Origin: Gammaproteobacteria bacterium
Lineage (GTDB): Bacteria > Pseudomonadota > Gammaproteobacteria > UBA6429 > Thiohalophilaceae
Assembly (NCBI GenBank): GCA_013152045.1
Contig: JAADGZ010000029.1
Span: forward strand, 1-5,239
Reading direction: 5' to 3'
DNA: 5,239 bases
In this document: one piece after another, positions 1 through 4,796 of the stretch
How positions within the stretch are numbered: position 1 is the stretch's first letter
Layout of the letters: every line of letters starts with the position of its first letter
Position numbers and translations under genes: made by a program
Notes under the pieces: model-generated
Seen by the model: the letters and a program-made list of their open reading frames with translations, nothing else
Told to the model about the DNA's origin: nothing
Database searches by the model: none

Positions 1-285
1 CTGAAAGGCGATACCACCACGGTCAAAACATTGATTACCCATAAAATGGAGAGTGGGCTGCGCAAAAACAAGAAAACTGGCAAGCTCATCCCTGCTCACT
101 TTATTCAGGAAGTCACCTGCCAACATAATGGCAAGACTGTTGTGCTCGCACAATGGGGACCAACTATTTCTAAAAACCCCTATCTCTCCTTCCAGTTTAC
201 CGGTGCCGCTGTCGGTGATACCGTCAGTATCAGCTGGGTCGATAATAAAGGTGAGAAGGATTCCAATTCGATCAAAATTAAATAA
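1..285 (+). CDS. soxZ: SoxZ, thiosulfate-oxidation carrier subunit (5' end missing)
   Basis: This is the C-terminal 94 residues of SoxZ, open from base 1 and ending in TAA at 283-285. SoxZ pairs with SoxY in the periplasm; the SoxYZ carrier holds the sulfur substrate on a SoxY C-terminal cysteine while SoxAX, SoxB and SoxCD act on it. The recognisable features are the KxLITHxMESGLRKN opening, the PAHFIQEVT segment, and the strand-rich end with SWVDNKGEKDSNSIKIK, which is the usual SoxZ terminus. The family is about 100-107 residues long, so only around ten N-terminal residues lie outside the window. An in-frame TTG at 31 is not the true start, because the reading frame and the similarity continue back to base 1. 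soxA follows after 52 bp on the same strand, as expected for a sox operon; soxY is expected just upstream. Identification is by recalled family pattern, not by search. Confidence 0.93.
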   Translation: MKGDTTTVKTLITHKMESGLRKNKKTGKLIPAHFIQEVTCQHNGKTVVLAQWGPTISKNPYLSFQFTGAAVGDTVSISWVDNKGEKDSNSIKIK

Positions 286-323
286 CTTCAAATTCACACT
301 GATATATATCTGATTGCAGGATG

Positions 324-330
324 ACAGGAG
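324..330 (+). promoter_or_regulatory. Ribosome binding site of soxA
   Basis: ACAGGAG lies 7 bases before the ATG at 338. It decides the soxA start: the in-frame TTG at 314 has no comparable site and would add eight residues in front of a normal signal peptide. Confidence 0.8.
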
Positions 331-337
331 TTTTCAT

Positions 338-1216
338 ATGAAAAAATTATTTATCACACTGGGTGCTATCTCTATCATGGGACTAACACCACTACTGACC
401 TTTGCCTCGCCACAGAGCGACCTCCAGGAGTTTCGCGCCTATTATTTCAAAAAATTTCCAGGAATAAAGCTCCAGGATTATGCCAACGGCATTTATGCGC
501 TGGACAAAGCTCGTCGCTTTGAATGGCAAGCCAGCGAGGAATTTCCTCCTTATGAGGAAGCGGTTGATATTGGTAAAAAACTGTTCAATAAGTATGGGCT
601 GAAAAACTGCTTTAAAAAGGGCGGCATTGGTGTCAAACAAAACTATCCTTATTTCGATAAAAAAACAGGCAAAGTGCGTACCCTGGAAAAAGACATCATG
701 GCCTGTCTGAAGAAAAATGGTGTTGATACCAAAAAAGAGAAGCTCAAATACAAAAAGGGCAAATTTGCTGCTATCAGTGCCTATATGGCCTACACCTCAC
801 GGGGCAATAAAATCAACGTTGTCATCCCCAATGATAAGCGGGCTCTTGCCGCTTATGAGGCTGGTAAACGCTTCTTTTATGCCAAACGGGGACAGTTGAA
901 TTTTTCCTGCGCCAATTGTCATATCGACAGTGTCGGTATGATGGTACGCGGCAATCTGCTTGGCCCAGCACTGGGTCAAACCAGCCACTGGCCAGCCTGG
1001 CGTAAAAAATGGGCGAAGAAATCTGCCAAAAAACGGGGCGGCGATTCCAAACCACTCGACGGCTTGGGTACCCTGCAACGTCGCTACGGCGGTTGCAACA
1101 AGAACATTCGCGCCAAACCGCTGAAAGCTCAATCCGTAGGTTACAGTGATCTGGAATATTTCCACACTTACATGAGTAATGGGATCAAGTTAAATGGTCC
1201 AGCCGTACGCCAGTAA
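338..1216 (+). CDS. soxA: SoxA, c-type cytochrome subunit of SoxAX (single-heme type)
   Basis: The 292-residue product is SoxA. With SoxX it forms the periplasmic SoxAX cytochrome, which oxidatively joins thiosulfate to the SoxY carrier cysteine. Residues 1-23 form a signal peptide (Lys-Lys, hydrophobic core, likely cleavage after TFA). There is one heme motif, CANCH at 191-195, followed by the family stretch MMVRGNLLGPALGQ and HWPAWR. Cys253 in RRYGGCNKNIRA matches the SoxA cysteine known as a (persulfide) heme ligand and active-site residue. The C-terminal LEYFHTYMSNG is also typical. The N-terminal domain has no CxxCH; Cys91 and Cys123 are where single-heme SoxA proteins carry a disulfide in place of the first heme, which is inferred here. 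The protein is lysine-rich, including KKWAKKSAKK at 223-232. It lies 52 bp after soxZ and ends at a strong terminator, so it is probably the last gene of the operon; soxX is not present downstream. Confidence 0.95.
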   Translation: MKKLFITLGAISIMGLTPLLTFASPQSDLQEFRAYYFKKFPGIKLQDYANGIYALDKARRFEWQASEEFPPYEEAVDIGKKLFNKYGLKNCFKKGGIGVKQNYPYFDKKTGKVRTLEKDIMACLKKNGVDTKKEKLKYKKGKFAAISAYMAYTSRGNKINVVIPNDKRALAAYEAGKRFFYAKRGQLNFSCANCHIDSVGMMVRGNLLGPALGQTSHWPAWRKKWAKKSAKKRGGDSKPLDGLGTLQRRYGGCNKNIRAKPLKAQSVGYSDLEYFHTYMSNGIKLNGPAVRQ

Positions 1217-1233
1217 AATAATTGTCGTACAAT

Positions 1234-1264
1234 AAAAAAAGCCCGGTCATTCCGGGCTTTTTTT
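1234..1264 (+). terminator. Intrinsic terminator after soxA
   Basis: The stem GCCCGG (1241-1246) pairs with CCGGGC (1252-1257) around a 5-base loop. Seven A residues (1234-1240) precede it and seven T residues (1258-1264) follow it, so the structure is symmetric and could also stop transcription arriving from the opposite strand. It begins 17 bases after the soxA stop and closes the sox operon. Confidence 0.93.
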
Positions 1265-1366
1265 ATTCCTGATATAAAGGATGAATGGCGAATAAAATCT
1301 GCTAACAGCAAAATAGTCAGCGTGAATAGACTTGGAGATTTGATTATTTAATTGGCATATCAGAAA

Positions 1367-1372
1367 TATAAT
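1367..1372 (+). promoter_or_regulatory. Candidate -10 element (TATAAT)
   Basis: This is a perfect TATAAT match in an AT-rich stretch. No good -35 box sits at 16-18 bases: TTATTT at 1344-1349 is poor, and TTGATT at 1340-1345 is 21 bases away. It could therefore be a chance match or an activator-dependent promoter, about 240 bases before nhaD. Confidence 0.25.
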
Positions 1373-1421
1373 TTCTCTCACTTCGACAAACCGCCCCCCG
1401 TATATTACAAGTTAACGAAAC

Positions 1422-1450
1422 TTTAATGAACGTCAATACTTCGATATACT
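1422..1450 (+). promoter_or_regulatory. Candidate nhaD promoter
   Basis: TATACT at 1445-1450 is a five-of-six -10 match. A weak -35, TTTAAT at 1422-1427, lies 17 bases upstream. Transcription would begin near 1457, giving a leader of about 155 bases that contains the hairpin at 1484-1502 and the palindrome at 1524-1535. The weak -35 keeps confidence low. Confidence 0.3.
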
Positions 1451-1483
1451 GCACGCTTTATGTGGTCAATCAGATTTTATGGG

Positions 1484-1502
1484 GGAAGGAAAATATCCTT
1501 CC
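1484..1502 (+). repeat. Hairpin GGAAGGA / TCCTTCC in the nhaD leader
   Basis: A perfect 7-bp inverted repeat (1484-1490 and 1496-1502) surrounds a 5-base loop AAATA. It has no T-run after it, so it is not a terminator. The purine arm GGGGGAAGGA resembles a Shine-Dalgarno sequence and is sequestered by the other arm, but no start codon sits at a suitable distance. It may be part of a structured leader or an operator. Confidence 0.45.
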
Positions 1503-1523
1503 AGATACAAAATAAACATATTT

Positions 1524-1535
1524 TTCACGCGTGAA
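1524..1535. promoter_or_regulatory. Perfect 12-bp palindrome, possible operator for nhaD
   Basis: TTCACGCGTGAA is a perfect uninterrupted palindrome centred between 1529 and 1530, in an otherwise AT-rich stretch about 80 bases before the nhaD start. Its size and symmetry suit a dimeric regulator. I do not recognise it as the site of a particular regulator. Confidence 0.4.
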
Positions 1536-1600
1536 TAAACCTTTTCCACGCCCTTTCTTTACATACCTTGCGATAAGATAGCCGCGCTCAAATCATGCAG

Positions 1601-1606
1601 AGGGAG
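1601..1606 (+). promoter_or_regulatory. Ribosome binding site of nhaD
   Basis: AGGGAG ends 7 bases before the TTG at 1614 and selects this UUG as the start. The nearby ATG at 1595 is in another frame. Confidence 0.78.
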
Positions 1607-1613
1607 ATCCATT

Positions 1614-3029
1614 TTGAATACGTTATTGACATCCTTTTTACTATTGTTGTTGCCCGGCCTCTCGCTAGCAGGCACAGCTAGCGTTGAACATGCCCACCTG
1701 AATTTGACGGCCCACGCTATCGGTTATGCCTCTATCGCGCTTTTCGTACTGGCCTATGTACTGGTAATGGCGGAAGAATTCATTCATCTGCGTAAATCCA
1801 AACCGGTCATTCTGGCGGCCGGTATCATCTGGGCCATGATTGGAGCCGTTTATACCAGTAACGGCCTGCCCCATGTTGCCGAAGCCGCCGTCCGTCACAA
1901 CCTGCTGGAATACAGTGAACTCATGCTTTTCCTGCTGGTGGCGATGACCTATATCAATGCCATGAATGAACGCCTGGTATTCGATGCCCTGCGCTCCTGG
2001 TTAATTCGCAAAGGCTATGGTTTCCGCCAATTGTTCTGGCTCACCGGCACTCTCGCCTTTTTCATCTCACCGGTTGCCGACAACCTGACTACGGCTCTTT
2101 TGATGTGCGCGGTGGTCTTAGCTGTGGGTGGTGATAACACCCGTTTTATTAGTATTGCCTGTATCAATATCGTCATAGGCGCGAATGCCGGCGGCGCATT
2201 TAGTCCCTTTGGTGACATTACCACGCTGATGGTCTGGCAAAAAGGCATGGTTGATTTTTGGGCGTTTTTCGCGCTGTTCATTCCCGCAGCCGTCAATTTT
2301 GTGGTACCTGCGATATTCATGCACTTTGCCATCCCCAATGAAAAACCCACGGTTTCCGGTGAGATGATCACCATGAAGCGTGGTGCCAAACGCATTATTT
2401 TAATGTTCCTGCTGACCATCATCACCGCAGTAAGCTTCCATAATTTCCTCAACATGCCGCCAGTCCTGGGTATGCTCACCGGCTTGGCTTACCTGCAGTT
2501 CTTTGGCTTTTACCTGCGTAAAACCCACCACAAGGACACCCATGCTCTGGCAGGCAAGCAAAATGAAAACATGCTTGGCGACGTTGTTCCCTTCGATGTT
2601 TTCGATAAGGTCTCCCGCGCCGAGTGGGACACTCTGCTGTTTTTTTACGGTGTGGTGCTTTGCGTTGGCGGGTTGGGCTTTATCGGTTATCTGTCACTGG
2701 CTTCGAATGTCATGTACCACAGTTGGGGCGCAACATCCGCCAATGTCACCATCGGTTTGCTCTCGGCCATCGTCGATAATATTCCAGTCATGTTCGCGGT
2801 ACTGACTATGAATCCAGACATGTCCACCGGCCAGTGGCTGCTGGTCACCCTCACCGCCGGAGTCGGCGGCAGTCTGTTATCCATCGGCTCCGCTGCAGGG
2901 GTCGCTCTGATGGGACAGGCACGCGGCAAATACACGTTCTTTACCCACCTAAAATGGACCCCGGTTATCGCCCTGGGCTACGCGGCCTCAATTCTGGTAC
3001 ATATGTGGATTAATAGTCACATGTTCTAA
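1614..3029 (+). CDS. nhaD: NhaD-type Na+/H+ antiporter
   Basis: The 471-residue polytopic inner-membrane protein matches the NhaD family of the ion-transporter superfamily, which exports Na+ (or Li+) in exchange for periplasmic protons and is common in marine, halophilic and alkaliphilic bacteria. The length is typical. After a hydrophobic N-terminal segment (1-20, perhaps a cleaved signal) there are about 11-12 further hydrophobic helices. The family core is clear: SPVADNLTTAL at 152-162, GANAGGAFSPFGDITTLMVW at 189-208, SAIVDNIPVMFA at 384-395 and GGSLLSIGSAAGVALMGQARG at 418-438. E102, D156, N157, N191, D201, T203, T204, S384, N389, S423 and S426 appear to correspond to polar residues I recall as important in Vibrio cholerae NhaD. 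Translation starts with UUG. It is preceded by a long leader and converges on lysR with a one-base gap, so it is probably transcribed alone. There is no adjacent nhaR-like gene, since the neighbouring LysR gene is more plausibly tied to yceI. Confidence 0.93.
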   Translation: MNTLLTSFLLLLLPGLSLAGTASVEHAHLNLTAHAIGYASIALFVLAYVLVMAEEFIHLRKSKPVILAAGIIWAMIGAVYTSNGLPHVAEAAVRHNLLEYSELMLFLLVAMTYINAMNERLVFDALRSWLIRKGYGFRQLFWLTGTLAFFISPVADNLTTALLMCAVVLAVGGDNTRFISIACINIVIGANAGGAFSPFGDITTLMVWQKGMVDFWAFFALFIPAAVNFVVPAIFMHFAIPNEKPTVSGEMITMKRGAKRIILMFLLTIITAVSFHNFLNMPPVLGMLTGLAYLQFFGFYLRKTHHKDTHALAGKQNENMLGDVVPFDVFDKVSRAEWDTLLFFYGVVLCVGGLGFIGYLSLASNVMYHSWGATSANVTIGLLSAIVDNIPVMFAVLTMNPDMSTGQWLLVTLTAGVGGSLLSIGSAAGVALMGQARGKYTFFTHLKWTPVIALGYAASILVHMWINSHMF

Positions 3030-3030
3030 A

Positions 3031-3960
3031 CTATTGTAAGTTCACGTTTATATGCCCCCCCTGGTTTCCTGATGCCCTGGTGGAAAATTTCTCCACCAGG
3101 GCATCAATCAGCAGGCGAACCTTGACCGACAGGTGGCGGCGATGCAGGTAAACCGCATACAGAGCCATATCGTGAAAAGCATAATCGGCCAGTAGCTCCT
3201 CCAGACGCCCGGCCTGAATATCATCGGCAACAACAAAATCAGGACACAGGGCAACCCCCAGATCCGCCAACAACAGCTGACGCACCGCGCGTACGCTGTT
3301 TACGGTGATCGAACCCTGCATTGTAATAACCTGTTTTTTACCCTGCTCTCGAAACAACCATTGCTGTTTACCAGAAATATTGGAATCAAAGATGGCCTGG
3401 TGTTGTGTCAACGCAAGTGGATGCTCAGGCCGTCCGGCTTTATACAAATAGGCCGGACTGGCACAGACGATAGTACGCACCGAACACAGACGCCGCGCCA
3501 CCAAACTGGAATCAGGAAGATCGGCAATTCGTAGAGCCACATCTACCCCATCATCCATCAGATCAACCATACGATCAGAAAAAATAAGTTCAATTTTCAA
3601 GTCCGGCCAGGATTTTGAAAATTCACTGATTAACGACGTTAAATATTGTTCCGCAAATGAAACCGGCGCACTGATACGCAACTCGCCCCGCGGCATACGC
3701 TGATTTGCCTGCACCGAAGATTCCAGTTCATCCAATTCAGCCAAAATTGACAAACTACGCTCATAATAAGCCTGCCCGGTAAGCGTGGTACTCACTTTGC
3801 GTGTAGATCGGTTCAACAAGCGTACATTTAGATCACATTCCAATTGCGCCACATACTTACTTAATAGACTTTTGGACAGGCGGGTTTTGCCCGCAGCACT
3901 GGAAAAACCGCCTGCTTCCACCACCGCGATAAATGCCTTCATACAATTCAGTTTGTCCAT
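3031..3960 (-). CDS. LysR-family transcriptional regulator, CrgA-like
   Basis: The product has 309 residues from ATG at 3960, the normal LysR length. Residues 1-60 are the winged helix-turn-helix (MDKLNCMKAFIAVVEAGGFSSAA, then SKSLLSKYVAQLE as recognition helix and RLLNRSTRKVSTTLTG). A linker helix covers about 62-88. The effector-binding domain runs from GELRISAPVSF (92-102) to about 290 and resembles the CrgA-like group (VDVALRIADLPDSSLVARRL). The upstream in-frame TTG at 3996 would add 12 atypical residues, so ATG 3960 is preferred; no strong Shine-Dalgarno precedes it. The gene is divergent from yceI across 112 bp with an inverted repeat, so it probably controls yceI and itself; the effector cannot be told. 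The last 9 codons follow a perfect hairpin and contain a seven-G run on the coding strand; this tail looks unconserved. It overlaps the nhaD 3' region convergently. Confidence 0.92.
   Translation of the reverse strand: MDKLNCMKAFIAVVEAGGFSSAAGKTRLSKSLLSKYVAQLECDLNVRLLNRSTRKVSTTLTGQAYYERSLSILAELDELESSVQANQRMPRGELRISAPVSFAEQYLTSLISEFSKSWPDLKIELIFSDRMVDLMDDGVDVALRIADLPDSSLVARRLCSVRTIVCASPAYLYKAGRPEHPLALTQHQAIFDSNISGKQQWLFREQGKKQVITMQGSITVNSVRAVRQLLLADLGVALCPDFVVADDIQAGRLEELLADYAFHDMALYAVYLHRRHLSVKVRLLIDALVEKFSTRASGNQGGHINVNLQ
3070..3106. repeat. Perfect 15-bp inverted repeat inside the lysR 3' end, downstream of nhaD
   Basis: The arms at 3070-3084 and 3092-3106 are exactly complementary (15 bp) around a 7-base loop. 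The structure begins 40 bases after the nhaD stop and encodes residues 286-297 of the LysR protein. Neither strand has a T-run after it, so it is not a standard intrinsic terminator, but it is the only strong hairpin between the convergent genes. It could block or stabilise the 3' ends of one or both transcripts. Confidence 0.75.
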
Positions 3961-3966
3961 GAGATG

Positions 3967-3996
3967 ATTGTATCCATATCGTGGACAGTTTATCAA
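3967..3996 (-). promoter_or_regulatory. Candidate promoter of lysR
   Basis: Read on the minus strand, TTGATA (3996-3991) is a five-of-six -35 and TACAAT (3972-3967) a five-of-six -10, with an 18-base spacer. The start of transcription would fall at about 3960, on or next to the lysR ATG, which predicts a leaderless or nearly leaderless message. A short inverted repeat TCCA-N5-TGGA (3973-3985) sits within the spacer. Confidence 0.5.
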
Positions 3997-4014
3997 TGTT
4001 TGCTGTATTGATAA
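3990..4014. promoter_or_regulatory. Inverted repeat, probable LysR operator
   Basis: TTATCAAT (3990-3997) and ATTGATAA (4007-4014) form a perfect 8-bp inverted repeat with a 9-base spacer, of the size and AT-rich type expected for a LysR-family recognition site. A third half-site, TCAATA, occurs at 4029-4034 and overlaps the candidate yceI -10. Each arm overlaps a candidate -35 box, one for each direction. Confidence 0.6.
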
Positions 4015-4036
4015 TAAATATTACACAGTCAATACT
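4008..4036 (+). promoter_or_regulatory. Candidate promoter of yceI
   Basis: TTGATA (4008-4013) is a five-of-six -35, followed after 17 bases by AATACT (4031-4036), a four-of-six -10. The start of transcription would fall near 4043, leaving a leader of about 30 bases that contains the ribosome binding site. Confidence 0.5.
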
Positions 4037-4061
4037 CCTGCAAACACTAACTTATTCCACC

Positions 4062-4070
4062 GGAGAGGAA
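4062..4070 (+). promoter_or_regulatory. Ribosome binding site of yceI
   Basis: GGAGAGGAA lies just before the ATG at 4073. With the signal peptide that begins there, it fixes the start against the upstream in-frame TTG at 3968. Confidence 0.8.
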
Positions 4071-4072
4071 TT

Positions 4073-4678
4073 ATGACGACCCAAAAAACCAAACTTACCA
4101 CACTTGTTTTTAGCATTAGTCTTTTCACTGCCAGTCTGCTACTCAGCTCTACAGCCCAGGCTGATCCGGCTAAACCTGGCCATTATAAAATCGATCCGGC
4201 ACATACTGCCGTACTGTTTAGCATTAACCACCTGGGCTATAGCGATCTGAACGGTCGCTTCGATGAGGTAGAAGGCGAGTTTGATCTGAACCCAAAAGGC
4301 AAATCGAAACTCGTCATCCGTATCAAAACAGCCAGCATCGATACTAATCATAAAAAACGTAATGAACACCTACGTAGTCCTGATTTTTTTAATGCCCGGC
4401 AATATCCGCTTATCACCTTCACTTCTACGAAAGTGAAATACAATGCCAAAAATGAACCCATCAGCATCAGCGGTAATCTGAGTATGCATGGTAAAGTTCG
4501 TCCACTAACCCTGACGATTCAGGCAAACCGTGCAGCAAACGATCCCTGGGGCAACTACCGTAGTGGCTACGCTGCTACTGCCAGCCTCAAACGTAGCGAT
4601 TTTGGGATGAACTACATGCAGGGTGGTATTGGTGATGAAGTAAAGCTGAAAATCAGCATGGAAGCCATTCTTCAATAA
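4073..4678 (+). CDS. YceI-family periplasmic lipid-binding protein
   Basis: The product has 201 residues. Residues 1-30 form a signal peptide (KTK, hydrophobic core, cleavage after AQA), leaving a mature protein of about 171 residues, normal for YceI. The family is a lipocalin-like beta barrel that binds isoprenoid-type lipids; its physiological role is poorly defined, with links to stress and to quinone-related functions. Visible family motifs are YKIDPAHTAVLFSINHLG (38-55), NEHLRSPDFFNARQYPLITFTST (97-119), SGNLSMHGKVRPLTL (133-147) and SLKRSDFGMNY (171-181), ending in GDEVKLKISMEA. There is no lipobox cysteine, so it should be soluble in the periplasm. It is divergent from lysR and has its own terminator, which suggests a single-gene unit under LysR control. 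No cytochrome b561 gene, a frequent YceI partner, is adjacent in the visible sequence, although the following membrane protein is unidentified. Confidence 0.93.
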   Translation: MTTQKTKLTTLVFSISLFTASLLLSSTAQADPAKPGHYKIDPAHTAVLFSINHLGYSDLNGRFDEVEGEFDLNPKGKSKLVIRIKTASIDTNHKKRNEHLRSPDFFNARQYPLITFTSTKVKYNAKNEPISISGNLSMHGKVRPLTLTIQANRAANDPWGNYRSGYAATASLKRSDFGMNYMQGGIGDEVKLKISMEAILQ

Positions 4679-4707
4679 GAACCTTAGCCGCAATCTTCGA
4701 CCGACAT

Positions 4708-4744
4708 AGTTCAGAGCATGCACAACACCATGCTCTGAACTTTT
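4708..4744 (+). terminator. Hairpin terminator after yceI
   Basis: A perfect 13-bp stem pairs 4708-4720 with 4729-4741 around an 8-base loop CACAACAC, and ends in TTTT (4741-4744). It starts 30 bases after the yceI stop. The short T-run makes it weaker than the soxA terminator, but the stem is long and exact. Confidence 0.8.
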
Positions 4745-4796
4745 AGTCTCTGATGCATTCCATACCAGACAGAGGTTTCCCGGGTGGATATTCACT

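Larger units (their letters stand above)
1265..1613. other. Non-coding AT-rich region upstream of nhaD
   Basis: About 350 bases lie between the soxA terminator and nhaD. I find no convincing gene here: the longest small ORFs (about 29 codons at 1426-1515 and 24 codons near 1460) lack ribosome binding sites. The stretch holds two candidate -10 elements, a small hairpin and a 12-bp palindrome, listed separately. Its length suggests that it carries the promoter and regulatory leader of nhaD. Confidence 0.7.

Noticed and set aside
797..1165. 122-codon open frame on the minus strand across soxA
   Set aside because: It lies wholly opposite soxA, whose protein has clear family motifs, and its own translation shows no recognisable domain.
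1426..1515. 29-codon small ORF in the nhaD leader
   Set aside because: It has no Shine-Dalgarno sequence and its start lies upstream of the best candidate transcription start, so it would not be translated from that message.
1664..1682. Two GCTAGC copies in the nhaD signal region forming a 6-bp stem
   Set aside because: It is short, lies in coding sequence for a small-residue stretch (SLAGTAS), and can arise by chance from alanine and serine codons.
2015..2479. 154-codon open frame on the minus strand across nhaD
   Set aside because: It is antisense to the conserved NhaD core. Long open antisense frames are common opposite membrane proteins because of codon bias, and there is no ribosome binding site or family signal.
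3055..3061. Run of seven C residues near the lysR 3' end as a phase-variation tract
   Set aside because: Slippage would change only the last eight codons or so of lysR, outside the conserved domains, so an on-off switch is unlikely.
4505..4795. 96-codon minus-strand open frame across the yceI end and its terminator
   Set aside because: It reads through the strong hairpin at 4708-4741 and is antisense to conserved YceI sequence, with no family signal.
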